From Bradyrhizobium sp. SZCCHNS1050 (GTDB taxonomy: Bacteria > Pseudomonadota > Alphaproteobacteria > Rhizobiales > Xanthobacteraceae), in NCBI RefSeq assembly GCF_032484785.1, contig NZ_JAUETR010000001.1, positions 4,157,501 to 4,221,500 of the forward strand: a stretch of 64,000 nucleotides of DNA, read 5' to 3'. Shown one piece after another: positions 52,257 to 63,834 of the stretch. Position 1 is the first letter of the stretch; each line of letters starts with the position of its first letter. The notes under the pieces were generated by a model. It made no database searches. It was not told where the DNA came from and worked only from the letters and a program-made list of their open reading frames with translations. The position numbers were made by a program, and so were the translations under genes.

Positions 52257-52994
52257 TCATTCGCTGCCCCTGAACCGCGCCACGAGGCGATGCTGCTCGC
52301 CGGGATAGATCAGCCTGACAGCCGTGAGCGGCTGCCCCTTGCGCCAGGTGTGGCGCTCGATCACGAGGCAGGGTGCGCCGACCGCGATGTCGAGGCCTTC
52401 GGCGATTGCGTCGTCGGCGACGATGGCGCTGATCGCGTGCTCCGCCTCGGTCCAGGGCACGTGATGCAGCAGCCAGGAGCCCGGTGGATCGATCTTGAAA
52501 TTGGCCTTCGCGGCATCGGGTACGGCGTCGAGATCGATCAGCCGGTCCTCGATCGCGAACGGGACGTTGTCGGCGCTGTGCCGGCAGCGGATCGCGATGA
52601 CCTTGCACGGTGTCTTGACGCCGAGGCGCTCACGATCGGCGGCGTTGGCGGTGCGGCGCGTCGATGAGATCAGTTCATAGCCATAGGCGCGGCCGAGCGC
52701 GCTGATCTCGGCGCGGATGTCCGGGATCTTCAGCACCGCCGACAGGAACTGCGGACGCCGCACGAACGTTCCGGCACGGCGACGCCGCTCGATCAGGTCG
52801 GCCTGGGCGAGCTCCGATAGTGCCTTGTTCACGGTCATGCGTGAGCAGCCGTAATGCTCCATGATCTCGTGCTCGAACGGGATGCGGTGGCCGGGCGGCC
52901 ATTCGCCGGTGAGGATGCGGCGCTCGATGTCCTGCCGGATCGTCTTGTAGAGCGTGCCGGCTCCCGGCTTGGCGCTGTCATCGGCGAGGCTCAT
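52257..52994 (-). CDS. hutC: HutC, GntR-family repressor of histidine utilisation
   Basis: A 245-aa regulator with a GntR winged helix-turn-helix (HEIMEHYGCSRMTVNKALSELAQADLIERRRRAGTFVRRP, residues ~40-80) and a UTRA effector domain (residues ~100-240; PGSWLLHHVPWTEAEHAISA, PCLVIERHTWRKGQPLTAVRLIYPGEQHRLVARF). HutC represses hut genes and is released by urocanate. It overlaps the hutF stop by ATGA, so its synthesis is coupled to hutF. A HutC-like operator lies in the shared promoter at 54389-54402, implying autoregulation. Confidence 0.95.
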   Translation of the reverse strand: MSLADDSAKPGAGTLYKTIRQDIERRILTGEWPPGHRIPFEHEIMEHYGCSRMTVNKALSELAQADLIERRRRAGTFVRRPQFLSAVLKIPDIRAEISALGRAYGYELISSTRRTANAADRERLGVKTPCKVIAIRCRHSADNVPFAIEDRLIDLDAVPDAAKANFKIDPPGSWLLHHVPWTEAEHAISAIVADDAIAEGLDIAVGAPCLVIERHTWRKGQPLTAVRLIYPGEQHRLVARFRGSE

Positions 52995-54349
52995 GCGAGC
53001 AGCCTCCGCACCGCCGTGTTAAAGCCGCGCCTTGCCGCCTCGCGCGACCGATGATGGCCTCCCTGCACGACCTTGGCGCCGCCGGCCCAGACACAATCGA
53101 TGGCGCCGTGCGACGTCGCGAAGATCCAGCCGTCGAGCAGCGCATCGCGCGTTCGCCCTGCGAGCGACGGATGCGACAGATCGAGCGTGAGGATGTCGGC
53201 GCGGCCGCCGACCTGCAGGCCGGCGAGCGGTTGCGCCAGCGCCTGTGCGCCGCCAGCAAGAGCGGCATCCAAGAGCGTGCGGCCTGTCGACGCATCCGGA
53301 CCTGACGTCAGCACGTTGCGCTCACGATGCGTCAGCCGCTGGCCGTATTCGAGCTGGCGCAACTCGTCGCTCACGCCGACCAGCACGTTCGAGTCGGTCC
53401 CGACGCCGATGCGCCCACGCGCGCGCAGATAGTCGCGCGCCGGGAAGATGCCGTCGCCGAGGCTGGCTTCGGTGACCGGACAAAGGCCGGCCGTCGCGCC
53501 GCTCCTCGCAAGCGCCGCGGTTTCGTCCGCCGTCATATGCGTCGCGTGGATCAGGCACCAGCGGTCATCGACGTCGTGGTGATCGAGCAGCCATTGCACC
53601 GGGCGCTGGCCGGACCAGGCGAGGCAGTCCTCGACCTCCTTCACCTGTTCGGCGGCGTGAATGTGGATCGGGCCACCCTCGGCGAGCGGCAGCAGCGCGG
53701 CCAGTTCATCCGGCGCGACCGCCCGCAGGCTGTGTGGCGCGATGCCGAGATTGGCGCCATGAAGCGAGCTGATCGCCTTGCGGGAGGCCGTCAGCAGTTT
53801 GGCGAACTGATCGATATCGCAGATGAAGCGCCGCTGGCCGTCATGCGGCGCCGCGCCGCCAAAGCCGCCATGCGCGTAGAAGCTCGGTAGCAGGGTCAGG
53901 CCGATGCCGGATGTCTGGGCCGCCGCGGCGATGCGCCCCGCCATCTCGGAGACATCGGCGTAAGGCGTACCGTCGCGATCGTGGTGCAGATAATGGAATT
54001 CACCGACCCGCGTGAAGCCGCGCTCCAGCATCTCGACATAGAGCAGGACCGCGACCGCCTCGACATCCTCGGGGCGCATCGACAGGGCGAAACGGTACAT
54101 CGTCTCGCGCCAGGTCCAGAACGTATCCGTCGAGTGGCCGCTGATCTCGGCAAGCCCGGCCATGCCGCGCTGGAACGCGTGGCTGTGCAGGCTGGCGATG
54201 CCGGGGATCGCGACCTCATGTTGCTCGTCGTCGGAGGTCGGAGGCACGCCGGCGGATACCGACTCGATTGCGCCATTGCTGATGACGACCTGCACGTCCT
54301 CGGCCCACCCCCTGGGCAGAAGCGCGGATGCGAAGTGCAGTGACGCCAT
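52991..54349 (-). CDS. hutF: HutF, formimidoylglutamate deiminase
   Basis: A 452-aa amidohydrolase that deaminates N-formimino-L-glutamate to N-formylglutamate and ammonia. GIASLHSHAFQRGMAGL gives the metal-binding H-x-H. IHAAEQVKEVEDCLAWSGQRPVQWLLDH and WCLIHATHMTADETAALARSGATAGLCPVTEASLGDGIFP are the HutF-specific blocks. The frame begins with ATG 54349. It is the first leftward gene from the divergent hut promoter and is followed by hutC. HutF means the five-step pathway, which needs a later formylglutamate hydrolase, is used. Confidence 0.95.
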   Translation of the reverse strand: MASLHFASALLPRGWAEDVQVVISNGAIESVSAGVPPTSDDEQHEVAIPGIASLHSHAFQRGMAGLAEISGHSTDTFWTWRETMYRFALSMRPEDVEAVAVLLYVEMLERGFTRVGEFHYLHHDRDGTPYADVSEMAGRIAAAAQTSGIGLTLLPSFYAHGGFGGAAPHDGQRRFICDIDQFAKLLTASRKAISSLHGANLGIAPHSLRAVAPDELAALLPLAEGGPIHIHAAEQVKEVEDCLAWSGQRPVQWLLDHHDVDDRWCLIHATHMTADETAALARSGATAGLCPVTEASLGDGIFPARDYLRARGRIGVGTDSNVLVGVSDELRQLEYGQRLTHRERNVLTSGPDASTGRTLLDAALAGGAQALAQPLAGLQVGGRADILTLDLSHPSLAGRTRDALLDGWIFATSHGAIDCVWAGGAKVVQGGHHRSREAARRGFNTAVRRLLA

Positions 54350-54388
54350 GATCGATAAGCCCGCTGGACAGGACGGCGGAGCTAAGTT

Positions 54389-57195
<2,807 letters not shown>

Positions 57196-57204
57196 GAGGG
57201 ACCC

Positions 57205-58875
57205 ATGAACCGACGCCTGGACAACGAACGGGTGATCCGCGCTCCCCGTGGCAGCGACATCAGCGCCAAGAGCTGGCTCACCGAAGCGCCCTTGCGCATG
57301 CTGATGAACAATCTCGATCCTGATGTGGCGGAGAAGCCGAGCGAACTGATCGTCTATGGCGGCATCGGCCGCGCCGCGCGCGACTGGGACAGCTTTGATC
57401 GCATCGTCGCCTCCTTGCGCAAGCTCGAGGCGGACCAGACGCTGGTCGTGCAGTCGGGCAAGCCGGTCGGCATCTTCCGCACCCATCCGGATGCGCCGCG
57501 CGTCTTGATCGCCAACTCCAACATCGTGCCGCATTGGGCGACGCTCGATCACTTCAATGCGCTCGATAGAATGGGCCTGATGATGTACGGCCAGATGACG
57601 GCCGGCTCCTGGATCTATATCGGCAGCCAGGGCATCGTGCAGGGCACCTACGAGACATTCGTCGAAGTCGGCCGCCGTCACTACAACGGTGATCTCTCCG
57701 GCAAGTGGATTCTGACCGCGGGCCTCGGCGGCATGGGCGGCGCGCAGCCGCTTGCGGCGACCATGGCCGGCGCCTCGATGCTCGCCGTCGAATGCCAGCC
57801 GAGCCGCATCGAGATGCGGCTGCGCACCGGCTATCTCGATCGCCAGGCCACGACGCTAGACGAGGCGCTGGCGCTGATGGCCGACGCCGCGACGACCAAG
57901 AAGGCGGTGTCGGTCGGCCTGCTCGGCAATGCCGCCGAGATATTCCCCGAGCTCGTGCGTCGTGGCGTGCGGCCGGATATCGTCACCGACCAGACCAGCG
58001 CGCATGATCCGATCAACGGCTATCTGCCGAAGGGCTGGACTCTCGCAGAGTGGGAAGCCAAGCGTGCTTCGGAGCCGAAGGCGGTCGAGCAGGCGTCGAA
58101 GACGTCGATGGTCGGCCACGTCCAGGCGATGCTCGACTTCCACGCCATGGGCATTCCGACGCTCGACTATGGCAACAACATCCGCCAGATGGCAAAGGAC
58201 ATGGGCCTCGCGAATGCCTTCGATTTTCCGGGCTTCGTGCCGGCGTATATCCGTCCGTTGTTCTGCCGCGGCATCGGCCCGTTCCGCTGGGCGGCGCTGT
58301 CGGGCGATCCGGAGGACATCTACAAGACCGACGCCAAGGTGAAGGAGCTGTTGCCGGACAACAAGCACCTGCACAACTGGCTCGACATGGCGAGGCAGCG
58401 CATCAAGTTCCAGGGCCTGCCGGCGCGGATCTGCTGGGTCGGGCTCGGCGATCGCCATCGCCTTGGGCTTGCCTTCAACGAGATGGTCGCCCGCGGCGAA
58501 TTGAAGGCGCCGATCGTGATCGGCCGTGACCATCTCGATTCCGGCTCGGTGGCGAGCCCGAACCGCGAGACCGAGGCGATGAAGGATGGCTCGGACGCAG
58601 TGTCCGACTGGCCGCTGCTCAACGCACTGCTCAATTGTGCGAGCGGCGCCACCTGGGTGTCGTTGCATCATGGCGGCGGCGTCGGCATCGGCTATTCGCA
58701 GCATGCCGGCATGGTGATCGTCGCCGACGGCACGGCGGACGCTGCGCGGCGGCTGGAACGCGTGCTGTGGAACGACCCGGCGACCGGCGTGATGCGCCAC
58801 GCCGATGCCGGCTATGAGGACGCCATCGCCTGCGCCGAGGCCAATGGTCTCGATCTGCCGAGCCTCGTCCGTTAA
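57205..58875 (+). CDS. hutU: HutU, urocanate hydratase
   Basis: Converts urocanate to imidazolonepropionate using tightly bound NAD. The 556 aa are the usual length. [58 protein letters not shown] and [20 protein letters not shown] (with the active-site cysteine in the last) are diagnostic. GAGGGAC precedes ATG 57205. It is the last gene of the rightward hut operon. hutG is not next to it; bchI begins 85 bases later. Confidence 0.97.
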   Translation: MNRRLDNERVIRAPRGSDISAKSWLTEAPLRMLMNNLDPDVAEKPSELIVYGGIGRAARDWDSFDRIVASLRKLEADQTLVVQSGKPVGIFRTHPDAPRVLIANSNIVPHWATLDHFNALDRMGLMMYGQMTAGSWIYIGSQGIVQGTYETFVEVGRRHYNGDLSGKWILTAGLGGMGGAQPLAATMAGASMLAVECQPSRIEMRLRTGYLDRQATTLDEALALMADAATTKKAVSVGLLGNAAEIFPELVRRGVRPDIVTDQTSAHDPINGYLPKGWTLAEWEAKRASEPKAVEQASKTSMVGHVQAMLDFHAMGIPTLDYGNNIRQMAKDMGLANAFDFPGFVPAYIRPLFCRGIGPFRWAALSGDPEDIYKTDAKVKELLPDNKHLHNWLDMARQRIKFQGLPARICWVGLGDRHRLGLAFNEMVARGELKAPIVIGRDHLDSGSVASPNRETEAMKDGSDAVSDWPLLNALLNCASGATWVSLHHGGGVGIGYSQHAGMVIVADGTADAARRLERVLWNDPATGVMRHADAGYEDAIACAEANGLDLPSLVR

Positions 58876-58959
58876 GCGCTGATGGGTTGAAGAGCGGCCC
58901 CTGATTGTGGTCTCATGCTGGCAACGCGGCGGGAACGCGTCGCGGCGCAGGGGACGCTC

Positions 58960-60006
58960 ATGGGAATCGCCTTTCCGTTCTCGGCCATCGTCGGCCAGGA
59001 CGAGATGAAGCTGGCGCTGATGATCGCTGCCGTTGATCCCAAGGTCGGCGGCGTGCTGGCCTTTGGCGATCGCGGCGCCGGAAAATCAACCGCGGTGCGC
59101 GCGCTCGCCGCGCTCTTGCCGCCGATGAGCGCCGTGATCGGCTGTCCCTATCAATGCGATCCGGCCGACGTCGCCGCGCAATGCGCCGCGTGTCGCGCGC
59201 GCTCCAAGCCAAGCGGCAAGACAAAGAAGCCGGCGGCGTTGAAGGCGCACCAGGTGCCGGTTCCGGTCATCGACCTGCCGCTCGGCGCCACCGAGGACCG
59301 CGTCGTCGGCGCGCTCGATCTCGAGCGTGCGCTGGCTCATGGCGAGAAATCATTCGAGCCGGGGCTGCTCGCTCGCGCCAATCGCGGCTTTCTCTATATC
59401 GACGAGGTCAATCTGCTGGAGGATCATCTCGTCGATCTCCTGCTCGACGTCGCCGCGTCAGGCGAGAACGTGGTCGAGCGCGACGGTCTCAGCATCCGCC
59501 ATCCCGCCCGCATCGTGCTGGTCGGCACCGGCAATCCGGAGGAGGGCGAGTTGCGGCCGCAATTGCTCGATCGCTTTGGCCTATCCGTCGAGGTCAAGAC
59601 GCCCAATGATCTGCCGACGCGCATCGAGGTGGTCAAGCGGCGCGATGCCTTCGAGACCGATCCCACCGCCTTCGTTGCACATTGGGAGAAGGAGGAGGCG
59701 AAGCAGCGCAAGCGTATCCTCGCGGGCCGTGAGCACATCGGAGCGGTCAAGGTCGCCGATCGTGAGCTCGAGCAGGCCGCACGCCTCTGCATGGCGCTCG
59801 GCACCGATGGCCTGCGTGGCGAACTCACCTTGATGCGGGCGGCGCGCGCGGTAGCGGCGCTGGAGGGCGCAAAGGCGGTCGATGACCGCCATCTGAAGAC
59901 GGTCGCGCCGATGGCGTTGCGGCACCGTCTCAGGCGCAATCCGCTCGACGATTCCGGCTCGTCGGTGCGGGTCGAGCGCGCGCTCGACGAGCTGTTCGCG
60001 CCGTGA
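58960..60006 (+). CDS. bchI: BchI, magnesium chelatase AAA+ subunit
   Basis: ATPase motor of the chelatase that inserts Mg2+ into protoporphyrin IX, the first committed step to bacteriochlorophyll. The 348 aa show Walker A GDRGAGKST (residues 36-44), Walker B GFLYIDEVNLLEDHL, and the sensor-like LVGTGNPEEGELRPQLLDRFGL. MGIAFPFSAIVGQDEMKLAL is the typical start, with AGGGGA six bases before ATG 58960; the open frame back to 58915 is not homologous. It marks the edge of the photosynthesis cluster and overlaps bchD (GTGA). Confidence 0.97.
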   Translation: MGIAFPFSAIVGQDEMKLALMIAAVDPKVGGVLAFGDRGAGKSTAVRALAALLPPMSAVIGCPYQCDPADVAAQCAACRARSKPSGKTKKPAALKAHQVPVPVIDLPLGATEDRVVGALDLERALAHGEKSFEPGLLARANRGFLYIDEVNLLEDHLVDLLLDVAASGENVVERDGLSIRHPARIVLVGTGNPEEGELRPQLLDRFGLSVEVKTPNDLPTRIEVVKRRDAFETDPTAFVAHWEKEEAKQRKRILAGREHIGAVKVADRELEQAARLCMALGTDGLRGELTLMRAARAVAALEGAKAVDDRHLKTVAPMALRHRLRRNPLDDSGSSVRVERALDELFAP

Positions 60007-61742
60007 GCGATGGCGCCGCGATCTGGGCCGATGCGATGATCGCGGCCGCTCTGGCCGCGATCGACCCGTCCGCGTCGGTGCTGCTGCGTGCGGGCGCAGG
60101 TCCGGTGCGCGAGCAGTGGCTGGAGCTGTTGCACGAGCTGATGCCGCCGTCGACACCCTTGCGCAAGCTGCCGCCGTCGATCTCGGACGATCGCCTGCTT
60201 GGCGGCCTCGATCTCGCCGCGACGTTGCAGGCGGGGCGGCCGGTGCTGCAACGTGGGCTGCTCGCCGATGCCGATGGCGGCGGGCTGATCGCCGTGATGG
60301 CCGAGCGCATGTCGCGGTCGACGGTCACACATCTCTGTGTTGCCGTCGACACCGGGGCTATCAGCATCGAGCGCGATGGCATGTCGCTGCGCGCACCGGC
60401 TCGGCTCGGACTGATTGCGCTCGACGAGGGCATCGGTGATGAGCGCGTGTCGCCTGCCTTGGCCGACCGCCTGGCCTGCCATCTCGATCTCAGCAAAGTT
60501 GCGCGCGTCGATCTCGGCGAGAGCCTGTTCAAATCGTCGGACATCGCAGCAGCGCGTGCGCGGCTGCCGCAGGTCCGTTCGTCGGACGACGCGATCGCGG
60601 CGCTGACGATGACGGCCTGCGCGCTCGGCATCGACTCGCTGCGCGCGCCGCTGCTCGCCTGTCGCGTCGCGCGCATCGCAGCGGCCCTTGATGGTGAGGT
60701 CGAAGTCGCCGAAGCGCACATCGCCTGCGCCGCGCGGCTGGTGCTGGCGCCGCGCGCCACCCGGCTGCCCGCAGCGGATGACGAGACTGAGAACAGCGAG
60801 GCGCCGGAGCCCGAGAATGAGTCGGCCGAGAGTGAGGACGACGACCGCAGCGAGGACGGTTCGCTCGAGGATCGCGTGGTCGAAGCGGCGCAGGCGGCCA
60901 TTCCAGTCGACCTGCTGAAGCGGCTGCAAGAGGAACGCGCGACCCGCGTCCGCAGCAGCAGCGTCAGCAAGCAGGGCACCGCTCAGAAGGTGCCGAAGCG
61001 CGGCCGTCCGATTGGCGCGCGTCGTGGTGAATGGCGCGCCGGCGCGCGGCTCAATGTGCTCGAGACCTTGCGCGCGGCAGCGCCGTGGCAGCCGCTGCGG
61101 CGGCGGACGCAACATTCCGGCAAGAGTGGCCGGCTGATCGTGCACAAGGACGACATTCGGATCACCCGCTTCAAGCAGCGCTCGGGCACCACGACCATCT
61201 TCGTCGTCGATGCTTCCGGCTCCTCGGCCTTGCAGCGGCTTGCGGAAGTGAAGGGCGCCGTCGAGCTGCTGCTGGCCGAATGCTACATTCGCCGCGACGA
61301 GGTCGCGCTGATCGCGTTCCGCGTCAGGGGCGCCGAGCTGCTGCTGCCGCCGACGCGCTCGCTGACGCGCGCCAAGCGCAGCCTCGCGGCGCTGCCCGGC
61401 GGCGGCGGCACGCCGCTGTCGGCGGCGATCTTCGCCGCAACCGAGCTCGCGCTCGCCGTGAAGGCCAAGGGCCAGACGCCGACGATCGTTTTGATGACCG
61501 ACGGCCGGGCGAATGTCGCGCGCGATGGCGGCGGCCGCAGCGAGGCCGAGGCGGAGGCGCTGGTGGCCGCACGGCAGCTCGCGTTGACCGGCATTCCGGT
61601 CGTGCTGGTCGATTCCTCGCCGCGCCCGCAGGACAAGGCCGCGCAGCTCGCCGGTGCGATGCAGGCGCGTTACGTCGCGCTGCCTCATGCCGATGCCGTA
61701 CGGTTGTCGCAGGCCGTTATGGCGCAAGCCGGCCGCGGCTGA
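60003..61742 (+). CDS. bchD: BchD, magnesium chelatase integrin-I-domain subunit
   Basis: A 579-aa platform subunit of Mg chelatase. The N-terminal AAA-like domain has lost its P-loop (LLRAGAGPVREQW lacks the Lys-Thr), as usual for BchD. An acidic linker (around residues 260-290, rich in Asp, Glu and Ser) leads to a C-terminal von Willebrand A domain with the MIDAS residues DASGS, GGGGTP and MTDGRAN. It starts at GTG 60003 overlapping the bchI stop, so I and D are coupled. The catalytic subunit BchH is not in the window. Confidence 0.95.
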   Translation: MSDGAAIWADAMIAAALAAIDPSASVLLRAGAGPVREQWLELLHELMPPSTPLRKLPPSISDDRLLGGLDLAATLQAGRPVLQRGLLADADGGGLIAVMAERMSRSTVTHLCVAVDTGAISIERDGMSLRAPARLGLIALDEGIGDERVSPALADRLACHLDLSKVARVDLGESLFKSSDIAAARARLPQVRSSDDAIAALTMTACALGIDSLRAPLLACRVARIAAALDGEVEVAEAHIACAARLVLAPRATRLPAADDETENSEAPEPENESAESEDDDRSEDGSLEDRVVEAAQAAIPVDLLKRLQEERATRVRSSSVSKQGTAQKVPKRGRPIGARRGEWRAGARLNVLETLRAAAPWQPLRRRTQHSGKSGRLIVHKDDIRITRFKQRSGTTTIFVVDASGSSALQRLAEVKGAVELLLAECYIRRDEVALIAFRVRGAELLLPPTRSLTRAKRSLAALPGGGGTPLSAAIFAATELALAVKAKGQTPTIVLMTDGRANVARDGGGRSEAEAEALVAARQLALTGIPVVLVDSSPRPQDKAAQLAGAMQARYVALPHADAVRLSQAVMAQAGRG

Positions 61743-61875
61743 TGGCGGTGGAACCCCCGGCGTCAAGCTGCGTTCCCAACGGCGACTGACAAGAGGATCG
61801 GTCATCGCTATGCTCACCCACTCGTATGGCAGCGCTTGCCTGCCGTCGCCCGATATCGTCACACAGGAGCACGCC

Positions 61876-62844
61876 ATGCAGGTCGCCTCGACTACACAGA
61901 GTGATCATGCGGCTGACACGCGCGCTGTGACGATGCCGCCGCCGCTTGCAGCGCCAAGCTTCGAACTCGCCAATCCGCGTACGGGCCGCATCACCTGCTA
62001 TGGCGACGGCCCCGCCACCCCGGCGGAGCAGCGGCCGCTGCTCTTGATTCACAGCGTCAACGCCGCGGCGACGGCCTACGAGATGAAGCCGCTGTTCGAG
62101 CACTACCGCCAGACGCGTCCGGTCTATGCGCTCGACCTGCCGGGCTTCGGCCTGTCGGACCGCGCCGACCGCATCTATACGCCGCGCATCATGACCGATG
62201 CGATTCTGCTCGCCACGAACGAAATTCGCCGCCGTCATGGCGACGTCGCGATCGACGCCATCGCGTTGTCGCTCGGCTGCGAGTTCGCCGCGCGCGCCGG
62301 CACCGAGGCGCCGAACCTGTTTCGCACCTTGGCGCTGCTCAGCCCGACCGGCTTCGATCGCCGCGCCGAGGCCGCGGCCGAGTCGGCGGGCACCAAGGAC
62401 ACGACCCGCGCCATGCCGTGGCTCCGCAACATCCTCAACGTCCCGCTGTGGAAGCACGGCTTCTTCACCCTGCTGACCTCGCGCGCCAGCATTCGTTTTT
62501 TCCTGCAGAAGACCTTCGGCCGCAAGGACATCGACGAGGGCCTGCTGGAGTATGACTACATCACGACCCATCAGCCCGGCGCCGAGAACGCGCCGTATTC
62601 CTTCGTCTCCGGCTATCTGTTCAGCACCAATGCCCTGAAGCTCTACCAGGCACTGGCGATGCCGGTCTGGATGGTGCATGGCGTGCGCGGCGATTTCGTC
62701 GACTATCACGGCAAGCACGCCGTCGAGGCTCTGCCCAACTGGCAGATCGAGGTGATGCAGACCGGCGCGATGCCGCATTTCGAACAGCTTGATAAAGTCG
62801 TCGCCAGCTACGATGATTTCCTGACGCGCGCGGCCGATCGTTGA
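61876..62844 (+). CDS. Alpha/beta hydrolase inserted between bchD and bchO
   Basis: A 322-aa alpha/beta-hydrolase-fold protein of unknown substrate. LLLIHSVNAAATAYEMKPLF is the oxyanion region, and YALDLPGFGLSDR the typical beta-strand/turn. IALSLGCEFAARA is a nucleophile elbow A-L-S-L-G with serine 132. VWMVHGVRGDFVDYHG and GAMPHFEQ are plausible Asp and His regions. CAGGAG lies seven bases before ATG 61876. It is in the same orientation as bchI, bchD and bchO and probably in their operon, 133 bases after bchD. It may act on a pigment or phytyl ester, but this is inference. Confidence 0.85.
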   Translation: MQVASTTQSDHAADTRAVTMPPPLAAPSFELANPRTGRITCYGDGPATPAEQRPLLLIHSVNAAATAYEMKPLFEHYRQTRPVYALDLPGFGLSDRADRIYTPRIMTDAILLATNEIRRRHGDVAIDAIALSLGCEFAARAGTEAPNLFRTLALLSPTGFDRRAEAAAESAGTKDTTRAMPWLRNILNVPLWKHGFFTLLTSRASIRFFLQKTFGRKDIDEGLLEYDYITTHQPGAENAPYSFVSGYLFSTNALKLYQALAMPVWMVHGVRGDFVDYHGKHAVEALPNWQIEVMQTGAMPHFEQLDKVVASYDDFLTRAADR

Positions 62845-62877
62845 CGATGCCGGCGGCGTCCAACCGCGTGGGCCGGC

Positions 62878-63783
62878 ATGAGCGACAAGCCGAACTGGAG
62901 CGTCGACGGCAGCGACTGGCCCAACCGCGCAGCCAGCCGCTTCGTCGAGGCCGCGGGCCTGCGCTGGCATGTTCAGATCATGGGCGAGGGGCCCGTTGCG
63001 CTGCTCGCCCATGGCACGGGAGCCGCGACCCATTCCTGGCGCGATCTCGCGCCGCTGCTCGCCAGGCACTTCACCGTCGTCGCGCCGGATCTCTCCGGCC
63101 ACGGCTTCACCTCCACGCCGCATGGGCGGCGGCTGTCGCTCGACGGCATGTCGCGCGATCTCGCTGGCCTCTGCGAGAAGCTTGCGATCGCGCCTGAAAT
63201 CGCGATCGGCCATTCCGCGGGCGCGGCGATCCTGACGCGCATGACGCTCGACAATCTCATCAGGCCGAAGCTGATCGTCAGCCTCAATGGCGCCTATCTG
63301 CCGTTCGGCGGCGCGGCCGCGCAGTTCCTGTCGCCGCTCGCCAAGATGATGGCGCTCAATCCGCTGGTGCCGCGGCTGTTCGCCTGGCGGGGCCGCGATC
63401 CGGCGGCGGTGCATCGGCTGCTGAAGGGCACTGGCTCGACGATCGACGCGACAGGCGAGCGGCTGTATCGGCGGCTGGTCGGCAGCCCCGGCCATGTCGG
63501 CGCCGCGCTCGAGATGATGGCGAACTGGGACCTGCATCCGCTTGGGCGCGAGCTGCCGCGGTTGAAGACCGCGCTGCTTCTGGTCGCGGCCGCGAATGAC
63601 CGCGCCATCCCGCCAGACGTCGCGCGTCGCGTCCAGCGATTGGTGCCCCAGGCGCAGCTCGAACTCATTCATGGCCTTGGTCATTTGGCCCATGAGGAGC
63701 AGCCGGCCAGGATCGTGGGCCTGATCGTCAACGCCGCCGAGCGCGCGGGCGTCCTTGCAGCGCAGCAGGAAGCGTCCAGTTAA
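62878..63783 (+). CDS. bchO: BchO, alpha/beta hydrolase of the magnesium chelatase operon
   Basis: A 301-aa alpha/beta hydrolase. WSVDGSDWPNRAASRFVEAAGLRWHVQIMGEGP and LLAHGTGAATHSWRDLAPLL are the BchO signature. The nucleophile elbow is IGHSAGA with S113, and GLGHLAHEEQP holds the likely histidine. BchO is found with BchI and BchD in purple bacteria, but its precise reaction is not settled. A short Gly/Ala/Arg spacer of 33 bases separates it from the upstream hydrolase gene. Confidence 0.93.
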   Translation: MSDKPNWSVDGSDWPNRAASRFVEAAGLRWHVQIMGEGPVALLAHGTGAATHSWRDLAPLLARHFTVVAPDLSGHGFTSTPHGRRLSLDGMSRDLAGLCEKLAIAPEIAIGHSAGAAILTRMTLDNLIRPKLIVSLNGAYLPFGGAAAQFLSPLAKMMALNPLVPRLFAWRGRDPAAVHRLLKGTGSTIDATGERLYRRLVGSPGHVGAALEMMANWDLHPLGRELPRLKTALLLVAAANDRAIPPDVARRVQRLVPQAQLELIHGLGHLAHEEQPARIVGLIVNAAERAGVLAAQQEASS

Positions 63784-63799
63784 ATTGACATTTTTGGCT

Positions 63800-63833
63800 G
63801 GCGAAAGCGTCAATTTCAATTTACGCTTTCGCC
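63800..63833. promoter_or_regulatory. Inverted repeat next to the crtI start, PpsR-like spacing
   Basis: GGCGAAAGCGT and ACGCTTTCGCC form a perfect 11-base inverted repeat around the 12-base centre CAATTTCAATTT. The central CGT-N12-ACG has the spacing of the PpsR/CrtJ site TGT-N12-ACA, with one base changed in each half. It ends one base before the crtI ATG. A TTGACA is at 63785-63790. AAATTGAC and GTCAATTT form a second, overlapping repeat. Confidence 0.5.
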
Positions 63834-63834
63834 C

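Noticed and set aside
58876..58959. PpsR site TGT-N12-ACA upstream of bchI
   Set aside because: A TGT is present (in TTGTGGTCTC) but the base triplet 12 positions later is GCA, not ACA.
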